Origin: Gracilaria domingensis
Lineage: Eukaryota > Rhodophyta > Florideophyceae > Gracilariales > Gracilariaceae
Reading direction: 5' to 3'
Length of the DNA stretch: 64,000 nt
NCBI GenBank assembly: GCA_022539475.1
Contig: VCMS01000046.1
Span: forward strand, 19,609 to 83,608
The notes beneath the pieces were generated by a model. That model searched no databases. It was not told the origin of the DNA and worked only from the letters and a program-made list of their open reading frames with translations. Each line of letters starts with the position of its first letter. Within the stretch, counting starts at the first letter, position 1. Shown here piece after piece: positions 40,775-50,788 of the stretch. The translations under genes were made by a program, and so were the position numbers.

Positions 40775-43700
40775 GAAGAGTGTAGAAGAGACCAAAAAGT
40801 TGTAGACTTGCATTCCTGGCGAGGCAAACATACAAGTCTATTGTAGCTGAGGGCGCAGCGCCGACTGAGGAAGAAGCTCTTCAAAGAACCATTCCGAAGA
40901 GCTAGAGAGAGTGACCGAACTGTCAATATAGGTTTGTATCATACGGGCGGACGTCCAGTCGAAACGATGCATTATAATTTCCTTTGAGCACCCGAGCAAA
41001 AGTAGTTCGTTCATAGCACCTATTCGGAGGCTATGGGAGCTGTACGAAAAGCCTTGTGGAGCAACAACGTCCAGATTCTGCAACATAGTGTGAAGAGCAG
41101 ATTCAAGTCCACCTGCGGGGGTTGTTCTGGCAAACAAAACATCCTGTTTGACTCTGCGCAGCCATTTGCGAACCAAGATAAACGGGGAATGAGTGCAGGG
41201 CCACGTTGTGTTTCGCCAGTATTTGAGCACAAGAGGGCGAGAGTGCGACTTTCCTTTGCGGCGTCTGACAAAACGTTCAATGCAGTGAGGTCTAACCGTG
41301 AGGTCATTCTTTGAAATTGCTTCCAAGCTGACAGACCGCAGATGGAACACGTATGCGACGACGGCTGCGCAGGAACTGGCGATGATACCGTCTTCAGAAG
41401 AGTCACAGCCTTTCTGCACGATGCGCTGCAGCAACTGGGCGGGACATCCGATTCGGATGTTCGTTGTCTTTGTGCGGCAATGTTTGCGGTTGTAGGCTTG
41501 TCTAAGGTCCGACACCAGTTGTGAGTTCGTGGGTGACGAACGTCCGTGATGTTCATGATACTTTGATATGGCTGAAAGGTAGTGAGGAAGGGACGACGGG
41601 GAAATTCTTCCTTCGTGCGACAAGTAGCCAATGAACGCAACTACTTGGGCGTCGGAGTCTACGAGTGGGGTGACGCCTTGTTCCTCGCAGAAATTGAACC
41701 ACTTTGTCAATTGTGTAGCTCGGTTTGTCCAGGTAGAACGTGCGTATCCGAACTGCCCCACGAGCTCCGCTGCGCGCTTCGCGTGAGCCCTGCCTCCGGT
41801 GGAGTCCGCGTGATGTAAAACGGATTCACGTACAGTTGACTGATAATCCCTCAGCAGCGAATTCGGGCTATGACGACGGACCATTCCGCTGCGTGTCGCC
41901 GACCGTATAGTAGGCCGAACGGGACGACGTGCGGGTGCAACACAGTTACGCTCGTAGCGAGGCCGCGTAACCGATGGTACCAGCTCTGGTTCGGCCAATG
42001 TGGCGCTACCAGTACTCCCTTTGCTGCTTCGTTCTCTATCTTGGCTACCACCAGACTCATGAAGTCGAAGAGGGGGGTCCAGAGGTGGCATACTGTCGTG
42101 TCCCATGGGTCTTGCAGGTGTTGTGTGAGGTATTCGCTGCGTGCTGCGAGTCTCTCGCCGAGTGGGCGGTTCCAAAAGACGTGCCGGTCGAACTCGTATT
42201 CTTGCTTCAACGCGCGTATTAGATGCGTGGTCGCTCGTGCGTCCGAGGGAAGCCACGTCCTCGACAGCCTGTCTGCGAACTTGTTCACGGCTGAAGGGAT
42301 CCATTGGGCTTGAATGTCGACCCCCAGATGGCGAAGCAGGCAGTGGAGTTTCCGTAGCTCGCTCACCATGGCGGGCGATGCTGATACCATGGCGTTCAGT
42401 ATACAAGCCACGGCTCGATTGTCTTCGTGAACTAACAGATGTCGTGTGGACGGCTGACGCAGGAAGTCAGCGAAATGGCGTGACAAGAGAAGACCAACGG
42501 CTCGCAATTCGCGAAGAGCGATGCATTCTTGTCGGTCCTTCGTCCGCCATAGTCCACGCCCTGCCCACAAACCTGGGCTTCCAGGAGCGAGCGAAGGTCC
42601 GAGAGTGCCGCCGTATCCTAGGTCCGCTGCGTCGCTGTGTAGCGCCAGATCTGGCTTCGGCGGATGCAAGGGTCGTCCATGGTTTTGCGTAAATAATCGC
42701 CAGTGCCTCAGATCTCTTAGGGACTGTCGAGATAGCCTGACCGTTTTGGGTGCTGCTTTCCCGGCTTGCTTCTATGCCCTGCTAATATCAGTGTACAAAG
42801 AACGAGTATAAAAGCGCGCCAGAGGGTATGCTAATGATAGCGCGATACAGACACCGACAAACTGACGTACCAGCGTTATTGACACGAGACGGCGATGCAA
42901 GCAGCTCTGGCGGATTAGCTTTGTCGCAATAACGTGTACTCTAGCGACTTTGTGCGGGACCACGAGAACCTCCATGGCGACTGTATCGATTCGGAATCCG
43001 AGATGGTCGATACGTTGTGACCCGGACCATTCACCTTTCGTCGGGTGCCTCGTGATACCTAGCCGTTTGAGCACGCGGTCCACCCGACGGGTTGCAACAT
43101 TGCAGTCCTTCAATGTAGAGATACGGCCAAATGGCGATGGCGCTATCAGAAAGTCATCGATATACGGCAAAATGCGGTATCCGAGCTGCTCTCTTACGTA
43201 TCGGACGAGTGGCTTCAGCAGCTTGGTGAACCATAACGCTGAGCGGCCCCATCCGAAGGGTAGAGAAATACATCTGAAGTAACGCCCGTAGTAGTGAAAC
43301 AAGAAATAGTCTCTCATTGAGGGGTGCAGGTAGAATGCCCGATAACCGCCTTTGATATCAAAAGATAACAACATGTCATTCTGCTGCAAGTCGAGCGCGA
43401 AACCCGGAAGCGTCTCCATCTTGATACTTCCGCGCTCCCAATGCTTTGACTGCCTGCAAAAATTAACGACAAAGCGGCCTTTAGTCTCTCCGGAACTGTC
43501 TGTATGCCATACGGTAAATGCGGAGGGTAGCATTTTCCCCTCCGCGACTCTGGCCATTGCGTACTCTTCTGTCACCTCTTCGTATATCTTCTCTGACAGC
43601 CCTTTGCTGAGGTCTTTCTCAGCGTAGTCCCGGTCTACGGGACACTGTGGGATCGACAGTAGCACTATGCCTTCGGTAAACGGTGTCTTTGGAGGATCAA

Positions 43701-44548
43701 AGATTCCGTACTGAACGGCACGCACCGTGTAGGAAGAGGCCCCGAGAAGTGTTCGTCACGTATGGGCCTTCTCGGATGTCTTCCTCCAAAGAGGCCTGAT
43801 CCCGCGATCCTCTTTGGAAAATAAAGTGTTGGACATTACTTCGCCGCCGGACCGGCCGTAGGCTGGCTCGGTCCTTTGCGTTTGGAGGCTTTCTGAGAGA
43901 GCATGAGTTTTGCTAATTCCTTCGCCGCTTCAATTTCCAGTCTACTGAAAAGGGCCTCGCGCAGCGTGCGATGCGCTTCAGAGTGCACGGCATCGTGAGT
44001 TTGTTCAACAAGGAAAGCTTGCTGGCGAGCTAGCTCTTGACCCTTTTCGATTACGTCCTTAAAGTATTATCCTCTCATGGACAAAACTTCTAAGCTCGCC
44101 TTTATGCCGGTATAGCTTATCTTAAGCAGCTTAGAAGCTTCTAATGGGTCCTTCATGCCCATCGCGAATGTCCAGGATGCCATTGCAATTTCAAGCCAGA
44201 CCCCTGCGGCGTTTAGGTACTCCCATTCCTTGTGCGATCGGCGGTCTCTGTTGTTGAGCTCCATGATAAACACGTTTGGCTCAGGCTTGAAGTATGCCAT
44301 GTGATCAATTGGTACATGCGGACCGCGATCAAAGAGCGTTCCTTGTCCCATATTTCTTGCATCGGATAGAGCAGAAGATACCAACTTGTAGTCTTGATGT
44401 TCACACTGAGCGGAGCTGATATGTTCTTTAAGATCGGTCCAGAATGAGGCAAGGGCTTTGTCCTGTGTAGCAGTATTGTCGGTCATGATTGCGCTTAGTG
44501 CACGCAAGGTTTAAAGATGTCGCCGCTTTGGAATGGAAGGCAAGTTTT

Positions 44549-44777
44549 GAAAGAAACGGACATAGGGAGCAAAGTAAGAGCGTTATGGCCACGCTCTCGG
44601 CGTTATAAGCACTCCCTGTGGCGCGCCATGGCGTCCGTGCGGCACGATCAAATAGTCTCGATTGAGCGCGGTCGCGCGAGAAGGTTCTTCGAAACGTGTG
44701 GCATGCTCCACGACGGATGTAGCTGCTTGCCATTCCTTGTGACATCCTTCATGGCTGTTATCGATAACAGTAGGGAT
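44549..44777 (-). repeat. DIRS terminal repeat (5' side)
   Basis: Second copy of the 229-bp repeat; ends in the palindromic ATCGAT-centred GTTATCGATAAC. Confidence 0.8.
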
Positions 44778-45436
44778 ATATCCCACATTAGGTGGCAACA
44801 TGGCAGAGACAACGTCATATTCGAGAAACGAGAGTATTTCTCAGAACGCGACAAAATGCGTTTCGTTACACGTAAATGTCACGAACATGCTTTTGAACGT
44901 TTTAAATATTTTTAATATATATATTATACTTGTCTTTTCGTTTTTTGACGAACACAATAAAGAAGTCTTTGTATTGTGCGAAAAGGCACCTCTCTCGTTT
45001 TCTGTGGCAAAAACTGTCAAGCGTCAAAATACACGATTTTCCCGCAGCTCCCAGAAATATATATGTATATATATTATAAGCCCTATACGTATCTAAAATA
45101 AAATTTTAGATTTTTATGAAAATACGAGAAGCAAATAAATGTTATTTATCATCTCCGTCAGTGAAGCTTTTGACCTAGATAATGATTAGAATGTATTCCG
45201 TAGATCTTCGTATTGTTTTCATAACATGAAATATGTAATATATACAACGTTTCTTGCGAGGTCCATGAAACATTTCTTTCCGCTTTGAAAAATGTGCATT
45301 GTAGGGAAGTATCTTGCAAACTTTCAAACGCCAGCGAACATTTGAAATACAGCAATGCAATTCATTTTAATTCTACGTGACAAATACGATTGTCTTACCC
45401 ATACAAACTTTAAAACAGAACATTTGAGAACTAAGC
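44778..45436. other. No gene seen (right end of element D)
   Basis: AT-rich DNA with microsatellite-like TATATATA runs near 44930 and 45065, leading to the right TIR of element D. Confidence 0.45.
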
Positions 45437-45673
45437 GCGTTTCCCGTGCTCCCCTGTACCTTGTATCTTTTTTTATCTCCAGGAAAGATTACCCAACACA
45501 AATTCAATCGCGGTAATACGAGTAATTTACACTGAGGCATTATCCCCAAAAGTTTATTGTTCCGAGATTTTCGCACATGTCCTACGCAGATGCAGCACAA
45601 ATTTACTTCATAAAGGCCTGTAGGTCTCTTTATTTGATAAAGTTCTGTAGTCACTAAAACGTTCTCAACAACC

Positions 45674-46541
45674 ATGAAGAACTGCAAAGCTAGTCCAGCT
45701 ACTTTTCTCGCAGCTAGCATAACAATTCTTCGGAGTACCAGACGTCGCATGTCAAACGTATGCAATCAACGGTTTCGATCTTTTTTTGGATTAAGTCATA
45801 AAACGAGTTCAATACTATGGAACCGTCTAACCAACATTATTCCTTCATATGCGAGACCAAAACATTTGTTGTGGACTCTATTCTTTCTTCGCCATTACTG
45901 TTCGGAACCTTTTAATTGTTCGGTATGCAGCACGGACGAGAAAACATTTCGAAAATGGGCATGGATATTTATATCTGTTATTGTGCAAACATCACCAGTA
46001 CGTTTTCACTTTTCTTTCTGATTAAATGAATAGTTACTAAAATCTAATGAAGATGAAGTTTGAAAACAGATTAAAAGAAGAATCGTTATTTGGATGCAAA
46101 ATATCCGTAGACTGTACTGATTTTTGAGTTCAAGAACCTGCTCCATTTTCTAGTGATTGGTATTCTCACAAGCCTTGGAATATCTATTCCGACGGGAAAT
46201 ATTATGTGGGTTCATGGGGGTTTCCAGCTGGAATCTTTCCAGATCTGAAAATATTTCGTTTGGCTTCAAAGTCTCAATGGCATTCTACAGAGAGAGTTTT
46301 AAGCGATGAAGGGTACTCGGACTCTAAAGGTCTAAGATGTGGTGAATTGAGTGGAAGCCTAAAAAGTATTCATTCTCTTATAAGATCTCGACATGAGACG
46401 CTGAACAAGCGTCTCAAGCAATTTCTTGTTCTTGAGCATAGATTTTGGCATCCCCTGCAGAAGCATAGTCTATGTTTTCATGCGGTTTCTTATATTGTCT
46501 ATTTGGCAATTCAAAATGGTGAACCACTTTTTGAGATATAG
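45674..46541 (+). pseudogene. PIF/Harbinger DDE nuclease, element A
   Basis: Exon 1 from ATG 45674: GLSHKTSSILWNRLTNIIPSYARPKHLLWTLFFL...STDEKTFRKWAWIFISVIVQ, aligning with element D. A donor CCA|GTACGT at 45998 and acceptor AAAACAG at 46069 give a 72-nt intron at the same place as in D. After it ISVDCTDF...VQEPAPFSSDWYSHKPW carries the first Asp, with an in-frame TGA directly after DF and a one-base frame change upstream. Then YYVGSWGFPAG, VLSDEGYSD (second Asp) and IRSRHETLNKRLKQFLVLEHRF (Glu), ending PLFEI. All three catalytic residues survive but the gene is disabled. It is the partner of the accessory gene at 27.96-28.84 kb across two insertions. Confidence 0.7.
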
Positions 46542-46820
46542 TAGATGATCAATTTCGTATGTAAAAGACCAAAGTGGGTAATGTGCTTGACATTATGAGC
46601 TTCTTGTGAAGCATATACTTCCGAAACGCTACAAAACCAAATCAGAACTTACTTCTTCTTGAAATATATGTAATTTACACTGAAAAATGTAAATATATCA
46701 TTGAGTAGGCGCATTTCCCGTAGTCCCCAGGGACTAAGTCCCCGTGAGACACATCGAATGCGTCCGGATGTGCTGAACAATGCAGCGGAACCTGGCCGCA
46801 GCAGGGTACGATTACAGGTA

Positions 46821-46853
46821 CCCGGGGTCGTTTAAGCCTTAAACGACCCCGGG
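46821..46853. repeat. 33-bp GC palindrome left of the SNF2 relic
   Basis: CCCGGGGTCGTTTA-AGCCT-TAAACGACCCCGGG, 14-bp perfect arms. Decayed relatives (TTAAGCGACCCCGGGCGCG) follow to about 46910. Confidence 0.8.
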
Positions 46854-46981
46854 CACGATTAACCGTTAAGCGACCCCGGGCGCGCTTAAGCCTACACGTG
46901 CCCGGATGCTGTACGGAAGCGTAACCCGCTTGTTGTCGTTCTTGGCTGTAGCAACATATTCTGCACCCCCCGCCGCCTCCT

Positions 46982-48515
46982 GTCGTCGGTGGTGTGCTTG
47001 CGGAAGAGATGGGTCTCGGTAAGACCATCATCGCTATCTCGCTCATCGATTCAACCATCGAGCATGCGCGTCAAAGTCGATATGCCTCCGTTGCTGGCCA
47101 TCGTTCGGATCTCATCAGCAATGGCGCCACGCTCGTCGTCTGTCCCGTAACGCTGCTCAAGTAATGGGAGCAAGAGTTTAGAACAAAGCTACGGAATCTA
47201 TTACGCGTGCTCACGTGGTACGGCGCGCGTACGAAGGACTCGAACAGGATCGCGGGTTATGATGTTGTGCTCACAACATACGGCGTGCTTTCGTGCAACA
47301 ATTATGACTCGCTGACTAAGATCCACTGGTATCGCCTTATCATCGACGAGAGCACCTATCTGCGTGGTGGCGCGAACAACTGTGCATCTGTGCTAAACTA
47401 TGAATTGGTGTCTTCTCAACGATGGACAATCTCTGGGACGCCGTTTGGAAACCACTTACCCACTTTTCTCGGTACGATGCGCTTCCTAGAAGTGGTACCC
47501 TTTTCGTCCTCGAAAGACTTCGATTTCATCACATCCACATTCAACAAGGCCCCACTCAGGAACAATGCCGTGAATACCGACAGCATCTTCTTTGTTCCCC
47601 GCCTGGCATATGTGCCCAAGAGCCTCGTGATGAGGCACGTCAAAGATCAGGAGTTCCGTGGCTCCGCTCTGGTCGAGTTGCCTCCCGCCTCTGGCCGCCT
47701 GGTCAAAGTGAAGGCGGATTGTTTGGAAAAGTCAACGTACAAGACTGTAGAGGAAAAGATTCAAAGTGCTGCGTTTCCGCGCTTGTAGAGTGAGCGGCAG
47801 TTCGGTGCAAATGTACTTCCGCTGCTCCAGTCGCTGATACCCGTCCGAATGATGGCGGACGGGGTTGTGCTCGAGGCTCGCGTATGGAACGTTGGAATTA
47901 CTTCGCGCATCATCGGTTACTGCGGCAAAGCATCGGACGTACAACTGCCCCGGGGATTCATACCGGAGCGAAGATCAAGCAGCTGATCGACGACATCACA
48001 TCGTACCGAGTGAGGGATGAGATAAACAAGTTCGTGGCCTTCTCGGAGTTCTGGGAGGTTCAAGCGGCCATCAGGACTGCACTGGAGCGCGCCGGTCACA
48101 GGACTCTCACGCTTGAAGGCTCCATGAGCGCGGTGAAGCGCGGCAAGATCATTCGGCAGTTTTCAGAGGGTGTCGAAGTGTCAGCAATGGTGTTCAGCAT
48201 GCGCTTGGGGGCGTGCGGACTCACGCTGACGATGGCGAATGTAGTTGTGTTGCTCGAGGTGGGTGTGGACCATGCACTGGAGCTGCAGGCAGTGAATCGC
48301 ATCCATCGTATTGGTCAGACCCGTCGCGTGGAGACGCTCACGTATTTCACGGAGGATACGGTGGACGAACGTGTGATGACCGTGAGACACAGATGGGGTT
48401 TACCGAGATACTTTGGCGACCTTGACAAGATCAAGAGGGAGAAGGGCGATACAGGTTGCACCAAGCTAGACGAAATGAGAACTATTTATGATTGGTCGCC
48501 TTGGGTACGGTTATA
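46982..48515 (+). pseudogene. SNF2-family (RAD5/RAD16-like) helicase relic
   Basis: VVGGVLAEEMGLGKTIIAISLI is the Walker A region of SNF2 ATPases. Next come TLVVCPVTLLK, then an in-frame TAA (47162-47164), VLTWYGA, YDVVLTTYGVL, HWYRLIIDEST (motif II, normally DEAH) and RWTISGTPFGNHLPTFLGTMRFLEVVPF. A stop at 47786 and a frame change follow. From about 47980 the C-terminal lobe reads KFVAFSEFWEVQAAIRTALERAG, TLEGSMSAVKRGKIIRQF, LGACGLTLTMANVVVLLEVGVDHALELQAVNRIHRIGQTRRVETLTYFTEDTVDERV, i.e. motifs V and VI. The long loop after TISGTP fits the RAD5/RAD16/SHPRH branch. No HIRAN or intact RING seen. Family members remodel chromatin or act in damage tolerance. It starts at the Walker region, so the N-terminus is missing, and GC palindromes bracket it. 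Confidence 0.8.
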
Positions 48516-48519
48516 GTTA

Positions 48520-48552
48520 CCCGGGGTCGTTTGAGACTTAAACGACCCCGGG
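48520..48552. repeat. 33-bp GC palindrome right of the SNF2 relic
   Basis: CCCGGGGTCGTTT-GAGACTT-AAACGACCCCGGG, the same palindrome as 46821-46853 apart from the loop. Confidence 0.8.
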
Positions 48553-48553
48553 C

Positions 48554-48845
48554 AAACAGACTGTGACCATGAGTCTTTCGATACGCGGCTAACCCATAGT
48601 ATTGCAACAAAGGCCTTGCACTGTAGGCTTTTTTACTGTGAGATGAACATGTGTGAACATGTGTGAACATGTGTGAACATGTGTGAACATGTGTTCATCT
48701 CACTGTGAGATGAACATGTGTGAACATGTGTGAACATGTGTGAACATGTGTTCATCTCATAGTAAAAAAGCCTACAGTGCAAGGCCTTTGTTGCAATACT
48801 ATTGGGTTAGCCGCGTATCGAAAGACTCATGGTCACAGTCTGTTT
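48554..48845. repeat. 292-bp palindromic element with decamer core
   Basis: Outer arms of about 85 bp (AAACAGACTGTGACCATGAG... and its complement) match except for one indel. The core consists of two blocks of tandem TGTGAACATG units, each block closed by GAGATGAACATG...TGTTCATCTC. Short foldback MITE-like structure; no coding. Confidence 0.85.
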
Positions 48846-49483
48846 GAGATGATCAACGGCCGACCACTTAGGGCCGTACAACTCTTGACAAAGGTTTCTC
48901 CGATCCGAAGAGTAGCACAGATCAAAGAGTAGCACTTCCGGACCTCAAGACCGCTTCAAATTCCTCCGGGCACGTCTATATAAAAGGCTTAAACGTGCGC
49001 GGGCATGTATAAGCCTCATCCGACACCGGGCACATTTATATAGTTAAATTTGCCCCGGCAAGGGTATCTGTACCCGCAGCAGAACCTAAATGGCAAGGCC
49101 TGTTCTGTTTCTCTAAATGACACAACTGCTCTCAGTTCCGATAATTCTTATGTACACGTCCACAGTGCGGTGCGAATTCCGCAGCTTGCAGCTGGGCTCA
49201 GTAAGCTGTTACCGTAGTGCTGGGCTCCACAATTTCGCAAGAGGCGCTAGAAGCCAAATTGCTCCTACAGAGGAGGCGGATCCAAAGCCCGTACTTGGTC
49301 ACAAGATCATAAAGAATTTAATTCCGAAAGGAGAACTGCTTGTGACAAACGTGTGGCGCATTTGAGGCGGCACATTCAGCGTAGAATCTATGTTACCGTG
49401 TCCAAGGAGACATGAAGTTGGCTGGACATGTCAACAACATGTAACCGTCATATTCCAAATAATCCAAATAATCAATGATTGAA
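48846..49483. other. Mostly non-coding; CGGGCA-type repeats
   Basis: Around 48960-49080 diverged units (CCGGGCACGTCTATATAAA..., GCGGGCATGTATAAGCC, CCGGGCACATTTATATAG) resemble the TTAAACG...CGGGCA motifs left of the SNF2 relic. An 82-codon frame (49117-49365) has no recognised features. Confidence 0.4.
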
Positions 49484-49644
49484 CTACGGGCTCCGAGCGG
49501 CTTGTACCAGGGTAAGGCACCTCAAAAGCTCTTGTCACAGAGCATTGCTCTGCATTGCTCTGCGACAAGACATTGCTCTGCATTGCTCTGTGACAAGAGC
49601 TTTTGAGGTGCCTTACCCTGGTACAAGCCGCTCGGAGTCCGTAG
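49484..49644. repeat. 161-bp palindromic element
   Basis: About 60-bp arms (CTACGGGCTCCGAGCGGC... / ...GCCGCTCGGAGTCCGTAG) with one mismatch. Centre: repeated ATTGCTCTGC. Probable foldback MITE. Confidence 0.85.
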
Positions 49645-50090
49645 TCGCTCACTGGGTCAGGAGTGTGGAGCGCATATGGTGTCAGACCTTGAAGAGCTTG
49701 ATGATATCCGTGCGCGACAATCATATTGGCATGCTTACAGCGACGCCCGAATCGGACGCCGGCTCTTATTCGTCCGTGTTTCGTACGAGTTGTTCCATTG
49801 AAGCGTTGTCTAACTCGACCAGTGCTGATATCAATCGGGCCTGGAGAAGCGGGTCTTGTCGGGTCATTTGCATCCTGTTTTCAAAATAAATTTTCGGCAC
49901 AGCATGTGATGGTAAAATAGCGAACAAACTGCAACCAACACGTTGCTTTATCTTCATCATTGGAATGCAGACAAAAGTGCCTTGCATAAGGATTTTTGCT
50001 AAAAATCGGGATATAGCAAAACTGACGGGGGAGGCAGTTTCGCTATATCTCCATCACGTTACTGTTCTAACAATCGTTAGATAAGGTTAT
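49645..50090. other. No gene seen; small hairpin
   Basis: A 14-bp inverted pair (ATATAGCAAAACTG at 50011, CAGTTTCGCTATAT ending 50048) with one mismatch. No supported gene. Confidence 0.4.
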
Positions 50091-50202
50091 GTCGAAACCT
50101 GGTGCGATAACGGGTCACTCGACAGCTAAATTGGTCCCTCGCCTTCGGCTCGGGACCTAATTTAGCTGTCTCGTGCCCCGTTATCTGCACTTGGTTGTCG
50201 AC
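50091..50202. repeat. 112-bp palindromic element
   Basis: GTCGAAACCTGGTGCGATAACGG... pairs with ...CCGTTATCTGCACTTGGTTGTCGAC; inner part GACAGCTAAATT/AATTTAGCTGTC. Several mismatches, so older than its neighbours. Confidence 0.75.
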
Positions 50203-50788
50203 ATGACTCCTACATATTTTACTGGCGAGCCCTCCCATACTGGGTGACTCCTAAAAGCACAAATCGCATTTTGAACATACGTATTTTTACACGTGGGTGC
50301 ACAATAGTTTGGCTTTGTGTGCACGCAAATGATTAGATTTGTCGGAGCCTGTAGCACGGACGAGGTTGACTGTGTACTGTACACAAATGTTGGCGTTCGA
50401 AAAAATACTAAGAAATCAAGATGGTTGGTTTTACAGTCCCCCATAAACTGTGTCATCCTGCACAATTTGGGAGTCGTCGGGCACGGTATCCTAGTTTGTC
50501 ACGATCGGTCACGTTTTCCTCGGTACCATATTCTGTTTTTAGGAATCTTCCACTCACGCGACACTTCGTCATACGTCATTCTTCTTTGCTTCAACATCTC
50601 ATCATGAGAGTACACGCTCCTGACCATCCGTAGATTGCAGGGTACAAGCATGCTTTCGGTATATAGTCCTGTTGCTCTCACTCTGTGCTCCCTTTCTTCC
50701 TCCTTCACTCCTGTGCCCAAGTTCTTCACTTTCTGTCTTCCTCATCTGCCCCTTCCTCACCACCTTCCGTTTCCTGCGGAATAACAAA
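50203..50788. promoter_or_regulatory. Upstream region of the pyruvyltransferase fusion gene
   Basis: No gene supported. The last 100 bp are pyrimidine-rich (CTCCCTTTCTTCCTCCTTCACTC), typical of a compact eukaryotic promoter or 5' leader. The frame is open upstream of the ATG but without another ATG. Confidence 0.4.

Larger units (their letters stand above)
40546..44777 (-). mobile_element. DIRS-type tyrosine-recombinase retrotransposon (fossil)
   Basis: Direct terminal repeats of 229 bp at 40546-40774 and 44549-44777, about 93% alike. Minus-strand parts in order: gag-like frame (44067-44507), reverse transcriptase (42772-43725; PFGWGRSALW, YIDDFL), RNase H with a C-terminal extension (41851-42669; HSDAADLGYGG, HEDNRAVACI) and a tyrosine recombinase (40838-42406; HSLRIGAMNELLLLG, terminal Tyr in TYID). 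RNase H and recombinase frames overlap by about 555 bp, as known for DIRS elements. It is broken at a few points, mainly in the gag region. Moderate age judging by the repeats. Nested in Harbinger element D. Confidence 0.85.
34879..45453. mobile_element. PIF/Harbinger element D with nested DIRS
   Basis: TIRs begin GGGAGCACGGGAAACGC at 34879 and its exact reverse complement ends at 45453; similarity extends patchily to CTCAAATG about 30 bp in. A 3-bp target duplication CTG (34876-34878, 45454-45456) fits the CWG preference known for some Harbinger elements. Genes: DDE nuclease (minus, 35835-36971) and accessory protein (plus, 38440-39342), divergent. A DIRS-type retrotransposon (about 40546-44777) sits between the accessory gene and the right TIR; without it D is about 6.3 kb. 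D itself lies in element A. Confidence 0.75.
27796..46727. mobile_element. PIF/Harbinger element A, split by two later insertions
   Basis: Left end GGGAGCCCGGGAAATTC (27796) and right end, reverse-complemented, GGGACTACGGGAAATGC (to 46727) form imperfect TIRs. Flanking triplets CAA (27793-27795) and CAG (46728-46730) agree at two of three bases. Its own DNA is only about 3.8 kb: an accessory gene (minus, 27957-28763) and a DDE nuclease gene (plus, 45674-46541), divergently arranged. It is cut by the copia element (28955-33536) and by Harbinger element D (34879-45453). The same two genes in mirror order occur in D, which supports the assignment. Confidence 0.6.

Noticed and set aside
48600-48760. 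Decamer blocks as a CRISPR or microsatellite array
   Set aside because: The decamers lie within a larger perfect palindrome and are mirrored; a foldback element explains them better.
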